Shown: positions 1 to 8,852 of the stretch, piece after piece
Numbering within the stretch: the stretch's first letter is position 1
Layout of the letters: each line of letters opens with the position of its first letter
Assembly: GCA_963702305.1 (NCBI GenBank)
Contig: CAVPBX010000007.1
Coordinates: 248,001 to 312,000, forward strand
From: PALSA-693 sp963702305
GTDB lineage: Bacteria > Actinomycetota > Acidimicrobiia > Acidimicrobiales > Palsa-688
Length of the DNA: 64,000 bases
Direction: 5' to 3'
The notes under the pieces: model-generated
The model's input: the letters and a program-made list of their open reading frames with translations, nothing else
What the model was told of the DNA's origin: nothing
The model's database searches: none
Program-made: the position numbers and the translations under genes

Positions 1-94
<94 letters not shown>

Positions 95-98
<4 letters not shown>

Positions 99-406
99 TC
101 CCCGGCGAGGTGCATCCCGTCGACGGCGTCATCGTCCTCAACGAGGGCCGCCCCCTCGTCACCGTCACCGTGCGCAATACCGGGGACCGTCCCATCCAGG
201 TGGGATCGCACTTCCATTTCGCCGAGACCAACCCGGCCCTGGCCTTCGACCGCGACGCGGCCCGGGGCCGGCGCCTGGCCGTCCCGGCCGGGACCAGCGT
301 CCGCTTCGAACCCGGCATCGAACGCGCCGTGGACCTGGTGCCCTACGGCGGCCGGCGGATCGCCGCCGGCTTCCGGGGCCAGATCGGCGGGGCGATCGAT
401 GGGTGA
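95..406 (+). CDS. ureB: urease subunit beta
   Basis: This 103-residue protein has the usual length of a separate urease beta subunit. It begins MIPGEVHPVDG and carries the conserved VRNTGDRPIQVGSHFHFAE and RFEPG stretches of the family. It is a structural subunit of cytoplasmic urease and supports the UreC active-site subunit. The start is GTG and overlaps the ureA stop. The 39-nt gap to ureC contains an imperfect inverted repeat (about 402-432) whose role is unknown. Confidence 0.95.
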
Positions 407-445
407 GCGGCGGCGCTCGGGCGCCACTCACCGACGGCCTCGGTC

Positions 446-2167
446 ATGACCGAGATCGAGCGGTCCCGCTACGCCGCCCTGTACGGGCCGACCGTCGGTG
501 ACCGGGTCCGGTTGGCCGACACCGACCTCATGATCGAGATCACCGAAGACCGCTGCGGCGGACCGGGCCGGGCGGGCGACGAGGCCATCTTCGGCGGCGG
601 CAAGGTCATCCGGGAGTCCATGGGCCAGGGGCGGGCGACCAGAGCCCAGGGGGCGGCCGACCTGGTGATCACCGGCGCGGTGGTGCTGGACCACTGGGGG
701 GTCGTCAAGGGCGACGTGGGCGTGCGCGACGGGCTGATCGTCGCCGTCGGCAAGGCCGGTAACCCCGATGTCATGGACGGCGTCACCCCGGGCCTGGAGA
801 TCGGACCGTCGACCGAGATCATCGCCGGCAACGGCCGCATCCTGACGGCCGGCGCCATCGACTGCCACGTCCATCTGATCTGCCCTCAGGTCCTGGAGGA
901 GGGACTGGCCACCGGGGTGACGACCGTGATCGGCGGCGGCACCGGACCAGCCGAGGGCACCCGGGCCACCACCGTCACCCCCGGGGCCTGGTGGTTGGGC
1001 CGCATGCTGACCGCCCTCGACGAGTGGCCGGTCAACGTGGTCCTGCTCGGCAAGGGCAACACCGTCTCGGCCGAGGGGATGTGGGAGCAACTGCGCGCCG
1101 GCGCCGGAGGCTTCAAATTGCACGAGGACTGGGGGACGACCCCGGCCGCCATCGACGCCTGCCTCCGGGTGTGCGACGCCTCCGGCGTGCAGGCCGCCAT
1201 CCACACCGACACCCTCAACGAGGCCGGCTTCGTGGAGTCCACCCTCGCCGCCATCGGCGGCCGGGTGATCCACGCCTACCACACCGAGGGAGCCGGCGGC
1301 GGCCACGCCCCCGACATCATCCGGGTGGCGGCCGAAGCCAACGTGCTGCCGTCGTCCACCAATCCCACCCGGCCCCACACCATCAACACCATCGAGGAGC
1401 ACCTCGACATGCTGATGGTCTGCCACCACCTCAACCCGTCGGTGCCGGAGGACCTGGCCTTCGCCGAGAGCCGCATCCGCCCCTCGACGATCGCCGCGGA
1501 AGACCTGCTCCACGACCTCGGGGCCATCTCCATGATCGGCTCGGACTCGCAAGCCATGGGCCGCGCCGGCGAAGTGGTGCTGCGGACCTGGCAGACCGCG
1601 CACGTCGGGAAACGCCGGTGGGGGGCACTGCCCGGTGACGGCCAGGCGGACAACGAGCGAGCCCGCCGCTACGTCGCCAAGTACACCATCTGCCCGGCGG
1701 TGGCCCACGGGCTGGCGGCCCAGATCGGCTCGGTCGAACCGGGCAAGCTGGCCGACCTGGTCCTCTACGAACCCGCCTTCTTCGGGGTCCGCCCCACCCT
1801 GGTGCTCAAGGGCGGGGTGATCGCCTACGCCCAGATGGGCGACGCCAACGCGTCGATCCCGACCCCGCAGCCGGTCTGGTCGCGGCCCATGTTCGGCGCC
1901 GCCGGCGCGGTGGCCGCGGCTTCCTCGCTCGCCTTCGTGGCGCCGGCCGCCATCGAGGCCGGACTGCCCGATCGGTTGGGCGTGCGGCGGCGACTGGTCC
2001 CGGTGGCGGACACCCGGCACCTGACCAAGGACGACCTGCCCGCCAACACCGCCCGGCCCGACATCCAGGTCGACCCGGACAGCTTCCAGGTCCGCGTCGA
2101 CGGCGAGGTCGTCACCGAAGAGCCCGCCGTCGAGCTGCCGATGGCGCAGCGGTACTTCCTCTTCTGA
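446..2167 (+). CDS. ureC: urease subunit alpha (catalytic)
   Basis: This is the catalytic nickel subunit of urease: urea plus water gives ammonia and carbamate. The 573-residue length is normal. The nickel-binding HVH motif is at residues 141-143. The lysine that is carbamylated in the family is Lys224, in GGFKLHEDWG. The downstream motifs IHTDTLNEAGF (His253), YHTEGAGGGHAPD, MVCHHLNP (His327/His328) and GSDSQAMGR are all present, so the enzyme looks active. Its stop overlaps the ATG of ureF. Confidence 0.98.
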   Translation: MTEIERSRYAALYGPTVGDRVRLADTDLMIEITEDRCGGPGRAGDEAIFGGGKVIRESMGQGRATRAQGAADLVITGAVVLDHWGVVKGDVGVRDGLIVAVGKAGNPDVMDGVTPGLEIGPSTEIIAGNGRILTAGAIDCHVHLICPQVLEEGLATGVTTVIGGGTGPAEGTRATTVTPGAWWLGRMLTALDEWPVNVVLLGKGNTVSAEGMWEQLRAGAGGFKLHEDWGTTPAAIDACLRVCDASGVQAAIHTDTLNEAGFVESTLAAIGGRVIHAYHTEGAGGGHAPDIIRVAAEANVLPSSTNPTRPHTINTIEEHLDMLMVCHHLNPSVPEDLAFAESRIRPSTIAAEDLLHDLGAISMIGSDSQAMGRAGEVVLRTWQTAHVGKRRWGALPGDGQADNERARRYVAKYTICPAVAHGLAAQIGSVEPGKLADLVLYEPAFFGVRPTLVLKGGVIAYAQMGDANASIPTPQPVWSRPMFGAAGAVAAASSLAFVAPAAIEAGLPDRLGVRRRLVPVADTRHLTKDDLPANTARPDIQVDPDSFQVRVDGEVVTEEPAVELPMAQRYFLF

Positions 2168-2880
2168 TGCCGACCGCTCCTGGCCGCCCGGCCGCGGCGC
2201 TGCTCCTCCTCGCCGACGGGCGGCTGCCCACCGGGAGCCACGCCCACTCGGGCGGGCTGGAGGCCGCGGTCCAGGCCGGCCGGGTCCGCCACGCGGGCGA
2301 CCTGGCGAGCTGGCTGGCGGGTCGGCTGGCCACTGTCGGACGCGTCGACGCCGCGTTCGCGGCGGCGGCGTGGGCCGCGGCCGGCTCGCGTGCCGCCGGA
2401 ACCGACTCCCCCTGGGCCGTCCTGGACGCCGAGCTGGCCGCCCGGGTGGCCCCCCCGACCTGGCGGGCCGCCAGCCGGGCGCAGGGCCGGGGCCTGGTGC
2501 GCGCCGCCCGGCGCTGCTGGCCGTCGCCGGCGCTCGACGCCCTGGCGGCCGCGCTCCCGCAGGGCGCCCCCTGGCCGCTGGCCCTCGGCGTGGCGGGCCG
2601 GGCCGCGGGCCTGGGCCCGGGAGACGTCACCCTGGCCGCCGGCGCCGCCGCGGTCCAGGGCCCGGCCTGGGCCGCCACCCGGCTCCTGGGCCTCGACCCG
2701 TATGCCGTCGCCGCCTGCCTGGCCGACCTCGGGGCCGCCATCGACGCCGAGGCCGAGGCCGCCCGCCGCTGGGCGGACCCCGGCCTCGACCCCCGGACCC
2801 TGCCGGCGGCAGCCGCGCCCTGGCTGGATATCGGCGCCGCCGACCACGCCACCTGGGAGGTGCGTCTCTTTGCGTCCTGA
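2167..2880 (+). CDS. ureF: urease accessory protein UreF
   Basis: This 237-residue protein is rich in Ala, Arg and Gly. It opens with the UreF-type ALLLLADGRLPTGSHAHSGG motif and ends WLDIGAADHATWEVRLFAS. UreF forms a complex with UreD and UreG on apo-urease and gates nickel delivery. The ATG overlaps the ureC stop (TGATG), and the 3' end overlaps ureG by 11 nt. The sequence is divergent, as is usual for UreF, but its position between ureC and ureG makes the call secure. Confidence 0.9.
   Translation: MPTAPGRPAAALLLLADGRLPTGSHAHSGGLEAAVQAGRVRHAGDLASWLAGRLATVGRVDAAFAAAAWAAAGSRAAGTDSPWAVLDAELAARVAPPTWRAASRAQGRGLVRAARRCWPSPALDALAAALPQGAPWPLALGVAGRAAGLGPGDVTLAAGAAAVQGPAWAATRLLGLDPYAVAACLADLGAAIDAEAEAARRWADPGLDPRTLPAAAAPWLDIGAADHATWEVRLFAS
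2856..2861 (+). promoter_or_regulatory. Shine-Dalgarno site that fixes the ureG start
   Basis: GGAGGT lies inside the 3' end of ureF, 8 nt before a TTG codon at 2870-2872. This TTG gives a UreG of normal length. The much longer open frame upstream (from 2390) only reads through ureF in another frame. Confidence 0.7.
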
Positions 2881-3544
2881 CCCGCACCTCCATGCGCCCG
2901 CGGGTAGCGACGCGCCGCCGGCGGCCGCGGCCGGCCCGCTGCGCATCGGCGTCGGCGGACCGGTCGGCAGCGGCAAGACTGCGCTCCTGGCGGCCTTGTG
3001 CCGGGGGCTCTCCCCCGAGCTCTCCGTGGCCGCCGTCACCAACGACATCTACACCACCGAGGACGCCCGCCTGTTGCGCCAGGCGGCCGTGCTGCCCGAC
3101 GAACGGATCGTCGCGGTGGAAACCGGCTGCTGCCCGCACACCGCGATCCGCGACGACATCACCGCCAACCTCGACGCGGTCGAGCACCTCGAAGCCCGCT
3201 TCCCCGACCTGGATCTGGTCCTGGTGGAATCCGGCGGCGACAACCTGACCGCCACCTTCAGCTACGGCCTGATCCACCGACAGATCTTCGTGATCGACGT
3301 GGCCGGAGGCGACAAGGTGCCCCGCAAGGGCGGTCCCGGTATCACCGCGTCCGATCTGCTCGTCATCAACAAGACCGACCTGGCCCCCTACGTCGGCGCG
3401 GACCTGGTGACCATGGCCCGGGACGCGGCGGCCAAGCGGAGCGACCGACCGGTGGTGCTGATCAGCCTGGTCGGCGACCCGGTGGCCACCCCGATCGCGG
3501 CGTGGGTCCGCGGGCAACTGGCATGCAGGCGCACGCCGAGCTGA
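2870..3544 (+). CDS. ureG: urease accessory GTPase UreG
   Basis: UreG is the SIMIBI-class GTPase that supplies energy and nickel for urease maturation. The P-loop GVGGPVGSGKT, the TNDIYTTEDA and ETGCCPHTAIRDD segments (the latter with the CxH nickel motif Cys-Pro-His), ESGGDNL and the NKTDLAP guanine-specificity motif are all present. I chose the TTG at 2870 because of the GGAGGT 8 nt upstream; this gives 224 residues, close to the family norm. The gene overlaps ureF by 11 nt and ureD by 22 nt. Confidence 0.95.
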   Translation: MRPDPHLHAPAGSDAPPAAAAGPLRIGVGGPVGSGKTALLAALCRGLSPELSVAAVTNDIYTTEDARLLRQAAVLPDERIVAVETGCCPHTAIRDDITANLDAVEHLEARFPDLDLVLVESGGDNLTATFSYGLIHRQIFVIDVAGGDKVPRKGGPGITASDLLVINKTDLAPYVGADLVTMARDAAAKRSDRPVVLISLVGDPVATPIAAWVRGQLACRRTPS

Positions 3545-4281
3545 CCGTCGGGCCGCCCGGCCGCCCCGGCCGGGGCTACCGGGTCGAGCGGATGGTCCAG
3601 GCCGCCCCCGTGGGGTGGCGCCTCACCCCCGATGCCGTCTACCTCATCGGGACGTCCGGCGGCCCCGTCGGCGACGACCGCATCCGGGTCGACGTGGACG
3701 TCCGACCCGGAGCGACCCTCACCGTCCGCTCGACGGCCGCCATGGTGGTCTGGCGGGGTTGGGGGACCACCCACGACATCCGGGTCCGCATCGGCGCCGG
3801 GGCCAGCCTCGACTGGCGACCCGAACCGACGGTTACCACCGGCGGGTGCGACCACCGGCAGACGGTCACCCTGCAGCTCGAGGGCACCGCCACCGTCCGC
3901 TGGCGCGAGGTGCTGGTGCTGGGGCGGGAAAAAGAGCCGACGGGCGCGCTGGTCACCGCCCTCTCGGCCGACATTGACGGGGTGCCCGTCGTGCGCCACA
4001 GCCTGGCGGTGGGGGCGGGGGCTCCCGGCTGGGACGGGCCCGCGGTCGTCGGCCCGGCCCGGGTCGTCGGGTTGGAGCTGCTCGCCGGGGCGCCACTGCC
4101 GCGCCTGCCGGCCGGCGCCGGCCCCGGCTGGGCCCGCCATCCCCTCGAGGCCCCGGCCAGCCTGACGGTGGCCGCGGGCGCCACCACGACCGAGGTCGAC
4201 GCCGCCCTGGCCGCCGCGACGGGGATCACCGCCGGGTGGCCGCCGCCAGCTGGTCGACCAGCCCCTGCCGGCGTTCGATGA
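3523..4281 (+). CDS. ureD: urease accessory protein UreD/UreH
   Basis: This 252-residue protein ends the operon. The VRPGATLTVRSTAAMVVWRG segment and the later WRPEPTVTTGGCDHRQTV match the UreD fold. UreD binds apo-urease and forms part of the nickel channel with UreF and UreG. The ATG at 3523 overlaps ureG; longer upstream in-frame extensions are shadows. The last 56 nt overlap the 3' end of the convergent oxidoreductase gene, so transcription from the two sides meets here. Confidence 0.88.
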   Translation: MQAHAELTVGPPGRPGRGYRVERMVQAAPVGWRLTPDAVYLIGTSGGPVGDDRIRVDVDVRPGATLTVRSTAAMVVWRGWGTTHDIRVRIGAGASLDWRPEPTVTTGGCDHRQTVTLQLEGTATVRWREVLVLGREKEPTGALVTALSADIDGVPVVRHSLAVGAGAPGWDGPAVVGPARVVGLELLAGAPLPRLPAGAGPGWARHPLEAPASLTVAAGATTTEVDAALAAATGITAGWPPPAGRPAPAGVR

Positions 4282-5092
4282 AGGCCAGGACCTCGTCCTC
4301 GGCCCGGTCGGGCAACCCCATCGCCACTTCGGTGACCCCGGCCTCGGCCCAGGCCGCCACCGTCTCGACGTCGGGCTTGGCGGCCAGCACCACCACCTCC
4401 GGCTCGCCCGGGCGGCCCGCGTCGTGCCACATGCGGCGCAAAAGGGTGGCCGCGGGCCCGACGTCCACCTCGTAGGGCGTGGTGATCCACCCATCGGCGG
4501 CCCGGACGATCCAGGCGAAGTTCTTCTCGGTGCCCCGCGCCCCCAACAACACGGGCGGCCTCGGCTGCTGCACCGGTTTGGGCCAGGCCCAGCTGGGCCC
4601 AAACTGGACGAACTCCCCGTCGTAGGAAGCGGTCTCCTCGCTCCACAGCGCGGTCATGGCTTCCAGGTACTCCCGCAGCATCGTCCGCCGCCGGCCGGGC
4701 GGGACGCCGTGGTCGGCCATCTCCTCCAGGTTCCACCCGAAACCGGCGCCCAGCACCACCCGCCCGCCGGACAGGAAGTCCAGGGTGGCGATGGTCTTGG
4801 CCAAGCTGATGGGGTCGTGCTCGGACGGCAAGGCCACCGCCGTGCCCAGCCGGATCCGCGACGTGACCGTCGCCGCGGACGCCAGCGCCACCCACGGGTC
4901 GAGGGTCCGCAGGTACCGGTCGTCGGGGAGGCTGGCGTCGCCCGTCACCGGGTGCGCGGTGTCGCGGCTGACGGGGATGTGGGTGTGCTCGGGGACGTAG
5001 AAGGAGTGGAAGCCGTGCTCCTCGGCGGCGCGGGCGGCTCGCGCCGGCCGGATCCCCCGGTCGCTGCTGAACAGCACCATCCCGAACTTCAC
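4226..5092 (-). CDS. LLM class F420-dependent oxidoreductase
   Basis: This is a TIM-barrel flavin/F420 oxidoreductase of the luciferase-like superfamily, 288 residues. It starts VKFGMVLFSSDRG, then FYVPEHTHIPVSRD (early conserved His), IRLGTAVALPSEHDP, GAGFGWNLEEMADHG and LLGARGTEKNFAWI, as expected for the TIGR03619-type subgroup. The substrate is unknown. The GTG start at 5092 overlaps the stop of the upstream NTF2-like gene (GTGA), so the two are co-translated. A longer in-frame extension to 5797 was rejected because it runs through that gene. Confidence 0.85.
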   Translation of the reverse strand: MKFGMVLFSSDRGIRPARAARAAEEHGFHSFYVPEHTHIPVSRDTAHPVTGDASLPDDRYLRTLDPWVALASAATVTSRIRLGTAVALPSEHDPISLAKTIATLDFLSGGRVVLGAGFGWNLEEMADHGVPPGRRRTMLREYLEAMTALWSEETASYDGEFVQFGPSWAWPKPVQQPRPPVLLGARGTEKNFAWIVRAADGWITTPYEVDVGPAATLLRRMWHDAGRPGEPEVVVLAAKPDVETVAAWAEAGVTEVAMGLPDRAEDEVLAFIERRQGLVDQLAAATRR

Positions 5093-5598
5093 GGGCGTGG
5101 TCCCGAGCCGCCGACGCCGTCCAGCCACGCCGCGCCTTCCGGCGGTAGCGTGCCCAGCTCCCGGGCCCGCTTCCCCCACGCCTGGACCATGGCCAGGAAG
5201 TTCATGGGGTTGTACACGTCCTCCTCGTGGGCGAACCGGTTGTCGCCGGCGTAGTGGAGGACCGTGAGGTTGGATGCCTCGTGGATGCTGCCGTCGCCCG
5301 GGTCGGCCATGCGGTTGATGATGTCGGCGACGATCCAGCCCCGCTCCTCGTCGATGACGTGCCACTTGACCGGGAACGCGGGCATGGCGCTGCCGGGGAA
5401 CGTGCTCATCGTGCGGGTGATCCAGGACCTGATCGCGTCCCGGCCCGCAAACTGGCCGTAGGCGTGCTCGGTGTAGGTGGCGTCGTCCACGAAGAGATCG
5501 GCGAAGATGCTCCAGTCGTCGGCCGCGGTGGCCCGGCGCACCTCGCTCTGGTAGTGCTCGAAGGCGGCTTCCAACTCGGCCCGGCTCCACTTGCCCAC
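5089..5598 (-). CDS. NTF2-like / SnoaL-like protein
   Basis: This 169-residue protein has the cone-shaped NTF2/SnoaL pattern: an N-terminal helix (WSRAELEAAFEHYQSEV), then DWSIFADLFVDDATYTEHAYGQFAGRDAI, then a beta-rich half. Such folds act as small hydrolases, isomerases or binding proteins; no specific reaction can be assigned. The GTG start is preceded by AGGGGGAC (about 5603-5610). It is the first gene of a two-gene unit with the oxidoreductase, so it may act on the same substrate (inference). Confidence 0.75.
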   Translation of the reverse strand: MGKWSRAELEAAFEHYQSEVRRATAADDWSIFADLFVDDATYTEHAYGQFAGRDAIRSWITRTMSTFPGSAMPAFPVKWHVIDEERGWIVADIINRMADPGDGSIHEASNLTVLHYAGDNRFAHEEDVYNPMNFLAMVQAWGKRARELGTLPPEGAAWLDGVGGSGPRP

Positions 5599-5709
5599 GG
5601 CGGTCCCCCTGGTAGCGATGGATCTGGCTGCGGCGGTCGGCCCGACGATAGCAGCGAATAAGAACGCGTTCTCGTTCGCGGGGTCGTGACGCCGGCGGGG
5701 GCCGGGGCG

Positions 5710-5997
5710 TTACGGGACTTGACCTACCGGCGGGACTGTCGGGCGGGTGACGACCCGCACCACCTGGGTCCCGAACACGATCCCGGTCTCGGACCACTTG
5801 GCGACCAGCGCCGCGCTGGCGTCATCGAGGGTGGCCACCTGGTACAGGTCGAGCACCACCGGGCCATCGGCGCCGACGAGGCGCGCCGCGTTGGCGATGT
5901 CGGCCAGCAGCGCCACGTCCACGCAGCCCGAAGCCGCAATCACCGTGCAGTCCTGCTCCCGTTGGACCGAGATCACGACCTTGGCGTCAGTCAGCAT
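5710..5997 (-). CDS. STAS-domain-like protein (possible anti-sigma factor antagonist)
   Basis: This 95-residue protein has alternating strands and helices like the SpoIIAA/STAS fold: VVISVQREQDCTVIAASG, then VDVALLADIANAAR, then GPVVLDLYQVATLDDASAALVAKW. The LDLYQVATLDDASA segment resembles the conserved region around the phosphorylated serine in antagonists. If that is right it would bind an anti-sigma kinase, but no partner gene is adjacent. The ribosome site is weak. It could also be a plain hypothetical protein. Confidence 0.55.
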   Translation of the reverse strand: MLTDAKVVISVQREQDCTVIAASGCVDVALLADIANAARLVGADGPVVLDLYQVATLDDASAALVAKWSETGIVFGTQVVRVVTRPTVPPVGQVP

Positions 5998-6164
5998 CGC
6001 CAGCCTGCCACGGGACGAGGGTCGGGGGTACGGGCACCGGTCACAGCCATACCCGCAACGCCGCCGTCCTAACGCAGATCAGCGCCGGCTGGTGCGCCAA
6101 GGCGTTAGGCGGCAGCCGGTGGAGGGTACGAGTCGCGGTGAGTCCAACCCAGAGGAGCCGCCCC

Positions 6165-7118
6165 GTGTCCGACATCGGGATGTTTCTGTCGAGCGAGGAG
6201 CATGGCCCGCAGTCGCTCTTCCGGCAGGCGCAGGCGGCCGAGGAGGCCGGCTTCCGGTCCGTCCTCATTTCCGATCATTTCCATCCCTGGATCGAGCGAC
6301 AGGGTGAGAGCCCCTTCGTGTGGAGCGTGATCGGCGCCATCGCCGCCACCACCCGCCTCAAGGTGACCACCGGTGTGACGTGTCCGACCGTCCGAATCCA
6401 TCCCGCCATCGTCGCTCAGGCGGCGGCCACGTCCCAACTGCTCCTCGACGGGCGGTTCGTCCTCGGAGTGGGCACGGGCGAAGCCCTCAACGAGCACATT
6501 CTCGGGCAGCCCTGGCCACCGGCCGCAACCCGCCTGGAGATGCTCGAGGAAGCGGTAGGCGTGATGCGCGAGTTGTGGTCCGGGGGACTGGTCAACTATC
6601 ACGGGCGCTACTACCAGGTGGACAACGCCCGGCTGTACTCGTGTCCCGATACCGCCCCACCGGTCGTGATCTCCGCCTTCGGGCCGAAGGCCCTGGCGGT
6701 CGCGGCCCGGATCGGGGATGGTTTCATCACCACCCGGCCCGATGGGGAAGCGGTCCGCGGCTATCGCGACCGCGGCGGGCAGGGTGCGAAGTTGGGGGCG
6801 CTCAAGGTCTGCTGGCACCAGGATGAGCGACAGGCTCGCCGCCTGGCGCACACGGTGTGGCCGACGGAAGGCCTCCCGGGCCAGCTCAACCAGGAGCTTC
6901 CCATGCCGGCGCACTTCGAGCAGGCGGTGTCGCTGGTGACCGAAGACATGGTCGCGGACCTGGTGTCGTGCGGACCTGACCCGGAACGTCACCTCCAGGC
7001 CATCCTGGCCTACCGCGAGGCCGGCTTCGACGAGATCTACCTCAACCAGATCGGTCCGGACCAGGCCGGCTTCCTCGAGTTCTTCAACAAGGAGCTACGA
7101 CCGCGACTCGAACGCTGA
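6165..7118 (+). CDS. LLM class F420-dependent oxidoreductase (TIGR03557-like)
   Basis: This is a luciferase-like F420 enzyme of 317 residues related to F420-dependent glucose-6-phosphate dehydrogenase. It has the IGMFLSSEEHGP start, ISDHFHPWIERQGESPFVWS (conserved His), TTGVTCPTVRIHPAIVAQA, GVGTGEALNEHILG and ISAFGPKALAVAARIGDGF. These match the TIGR03557 group. The substrate is not known. I chose the GTG at 6165 because GAGGAG lies 7 nt before it; an in-frame GTG at 6138 lacks a ribosome site. Confidence 0.87.
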   Translation: MSDIGMFLSSEEHGPQSLFRQAQAAEEAGFRSVLISDHFHPWIERQGESPFVWSVIGAIAATTRLKVTTGVTCPTVRIHPAIVAQAAATSQLLLDGRFVLGVGTGEALNEHILGQPWPPAATRLEMLEEAVGVMRELWSGGLVNYHGRYYQVDNARLYSCPDTAPPVVISAFGPKALAVAARIGDGFITTRPDGEAVRGYRDRGGQGAKLGALKVCWHQDERQARRLAHTVWPTEGLPGQLNQELPMPAHFEQAVSLVTEDMVADLVSCGPDPERHLQAILAYREAGFDEIYLNQIGPDQAGFLEFFNKELRPRLER

Positions 7119-7125
7119 CCCGACG

Positions 7126-7695
7126 ATGAGCCAAATCAATGGGACCCGCGGACCTGACGCCCCGGCCGATTCCGGGCGACACGAATCGGAGGCCCAGCGG
7201 ACCGATCGCAACATGGCCGAACTGCTGCAGGAGCTTCGGGTCGCGGGCCTCGGCGTCCAAGTGCTGTTCGGGTTTCTCCTGTCCCTGCCGTTTACCGCCC
7301 GGTTCACCTCGTTGAACGGATCCCAGCGCGCCCTGTACGTCACCAGCCTGTTGCTGGCCGCGCTGTCCACCGCGTTGCTGTGTGCTCCGGTGGCCTATCA
7401 CCGCCTCGTCTTCCGCCGGCACCAGAAGGAGCGGGTGTTGCGATCGGCCAACGTGCTGGCCCTGCTCGGGTTGGGGACGGTCGCCATCGCCATCTCCTGC
7501 GCGGTCGCGCTGGCCCTGACCGTCGTCGAAGGCGGCGTGGCGGTCCCGGTCATCGTGGCCGTGACGGCCGCCACCTTCGCCGGACTGTGGTTTGCCCTGC
7601 CCCTCACCAGCCGCTTGGAGAGCAGCCCTGCCGCCCAACCGAGCCCCGAGCCGGGTGGGACGACGGCCGCTACGGAGCGACGAGCGCGTCCGTGA
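7126..7695 (+). CDS. DUF6328 family membrane protein
   Basis: This 189-residue protein has a hydrophilic N-terminus, ELLQELRVAGLGVQVLFGFLL, and four predicted membrane segments (around residues 47-65, 70-90, 105-130 and 138-160). The helix TDRNMAELLQELRVAGLGVQ followed by a GFLLSLPF helix is typical of actinobacterial DUF6328 proteins, which have no known function. It sits 7 nt after the oxidoreductase gene. The 3' end overlaps the convergent DUF302 gene by 26 nt. Confidence 0.75.
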   Translation: MSQINGTRGPDAPADSGRHESEAQRTDRNMAELLQELRVAGLGVQVLFGFLLSLPFTARFTSLNGSQRALYVTSLLLAALSTALLCAPVAYHRLVFRRHQKERVLRSANVLALLGLGTVAIAISCAVALALTVVEGGVAVPVIVAVTAATFAGLWFALPLTSRLESSPAAQPSPEPGGTTAATERRARP

Positions 7696-8059
7696 GCGGG
7701 TCGATCCCGGCCAGGTTGGCGGCCAGGGCGGGGCTCAGATGGTGGCGATCGGCAAGGGTGGCGGGCGACACATAGGAGATCAAGGTGTCGTCTCCCTCGG
7801 CCCACACCAGCACTTTGAGCGGCAGGTCGACCGCCGCCAACGGTACGGCCTGCATCACCGGCGTACCGGATCGCGGGCTACCGAAGATCACCAGCGTGGT
7901 GGGGCGCAACTCGAGTCCGGCCAACTGGGCTTCGGCCCGCTGGTCGATGACGGCGAAGACCTTCATACCCCTCGACGACACCAGGTCGACAAAGCGCGAC
8001 ACCGTCTCGTCGACGGGGCGGGGGCTGACTTTGGTCGTGATCCCGGGCGCATCGGACAT
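7670..8059 (-). CDS. DUF302 domain-containing protein
   Basis: This 129-residue soluble protein has the DUF302 order: an N-terminal PVDETVSRFVDLVSSRGMKVFAVIDQRAEAQLAGLELRPTTLVIFGSP, then a strand GTPVMQ and a LKVLVWAEGDDTLISY strand. The family binds small ligands or haem in some members; the role here is unknown. The ATG at 8059 has AAAGGAGAT just upstream, which rules out the longer frame to 8119. It is the last gene of a minus-strand run from 10133. Confidence 0.8.
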   Translation of the reverse strand: MSDAPGITTKVSPRPVDETVSRFVDLVSSRGMKVFAVIDQRAEAQLAGLELRPTTLVIFGSPRSGTPVMQAVPLAAVDLPLKVLVWAEGDDTLISYVSPATLADRHHLSPALAANLAGIDPLTDALVAP

Positions 8060-8081
8060 TACCCATCTCCTTTGCTCACGC

Positions 8082-8852
8082 TCATGGGGCCGGTGGCTGG
8101 CGCCACGGGCCCCGGTCACCGCGGACCACCGCCGCGGTCCCCAAGGTGACGGCGGCCAGGACGGCGGTCACCAGCACCAAGTCGGCCGTGGCCCCGTTGT
8201 GGAGGACGAGTTCGGCGCCGGCCACCGCGCCTCCGAGCATGGCCGCCACGGCCGCCAAGCGGCGCCGCAACGGCGGTTTGCGCCAGCCACCGCCGCGGAC
8301 GTCCGCGGCAATCCCGGTCAGGGTCATGGTCAACACGGTCGTGGTCAGGTCCGGCACGCCGAGGCGGCGTACCGAGGCGTTCTGGATGCCCATGGCGGTG
8401 GCGAGCAGGATGGAGAGGCTGTAGCGCCCACCGGCGGCCGCCAAGCTGGTGCCCGACGCCGCCACCGCCAGCGCCACCACGGACAGCGCCACTTCCACGG
8501 TGGCGGCCGCCAGCAGCAGCACCGCCCGGTCGGCGTGGAATCGGGTGGCCAGCCAGCCGCCACCGGCGGCCCCCACCAGGAAGCCGGCGAGGGCGACCAC
8601 GGACGAGCCCAGCGCGAAACCGGGGGCGCCGACGATGGCGAAGCCGGCGAAGACGACGTTCCCGGTCATGTTGGCCACGAACACCCGGCCCAGGCGCAGG
8701 ATGCTCACCGCGTCGATGGCGCCGGCGACGACGGTCAGGGCCAACAGCAAGGCCGGCAGCGGACCGTGCTTGGCGTCCCACCAGACCGAGTCGCGCCATC
8801 GCCCGGCCGGGAGAGCGGTCGCCGCGGCTGGCTGCGGGCTCGGTGCGGTCAT
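8082..8852 (-). CDS. DUF1275 (YoaK) family membrane protein
   Basis: This 256-residue inner-membrane protein has about six hydrophobic segments. The first, LLLALTVVAGAIDAVSILRLGRVFVANMTGNVVF, carries the GAIDAVS...LGRVFVANMTGN pattern diagnostic of DUF1275. IQNASVRRLGVPDLTTTVLTMTLT is the second conserved block. Function is unknown. The ATG overlaps the stop of the upstream acetyltransferase (ATGA), so the two are translated together. An apparent extension to 9293 is the shadow of that acetyltransferase. Confidence 0.85.
   Translation of the reverse strand: MTAPSPQPAAATALPAGRWRDSVWWDAKHGPLPALLLALTVVAGAIDAVSILRLGRVFVANMTGNVVFAGFAIVGAPGFALGSSVVALAGFLVGAAGGGWLATRFHADRAVLLLAAATVEVALSVVALAVAASGTSLAAAGGRYSLSILLATAMGIQNASVRRLGVPDLTTTVLTMTLTGIAADVRGGGWRKPPLRRRLAAVAAMLGGAVAGAELVLHNGATADLVLVTAVLAAVTLGTAAVVRGDRGPWRQPPAP

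Noticed and set aside
428..2020. 530-residue open frame antisense to ureC
   Set aside because: It is the Gly/Arg/His-rich mirror of a very GC-rich gene; no motifs, and ureC is certain.
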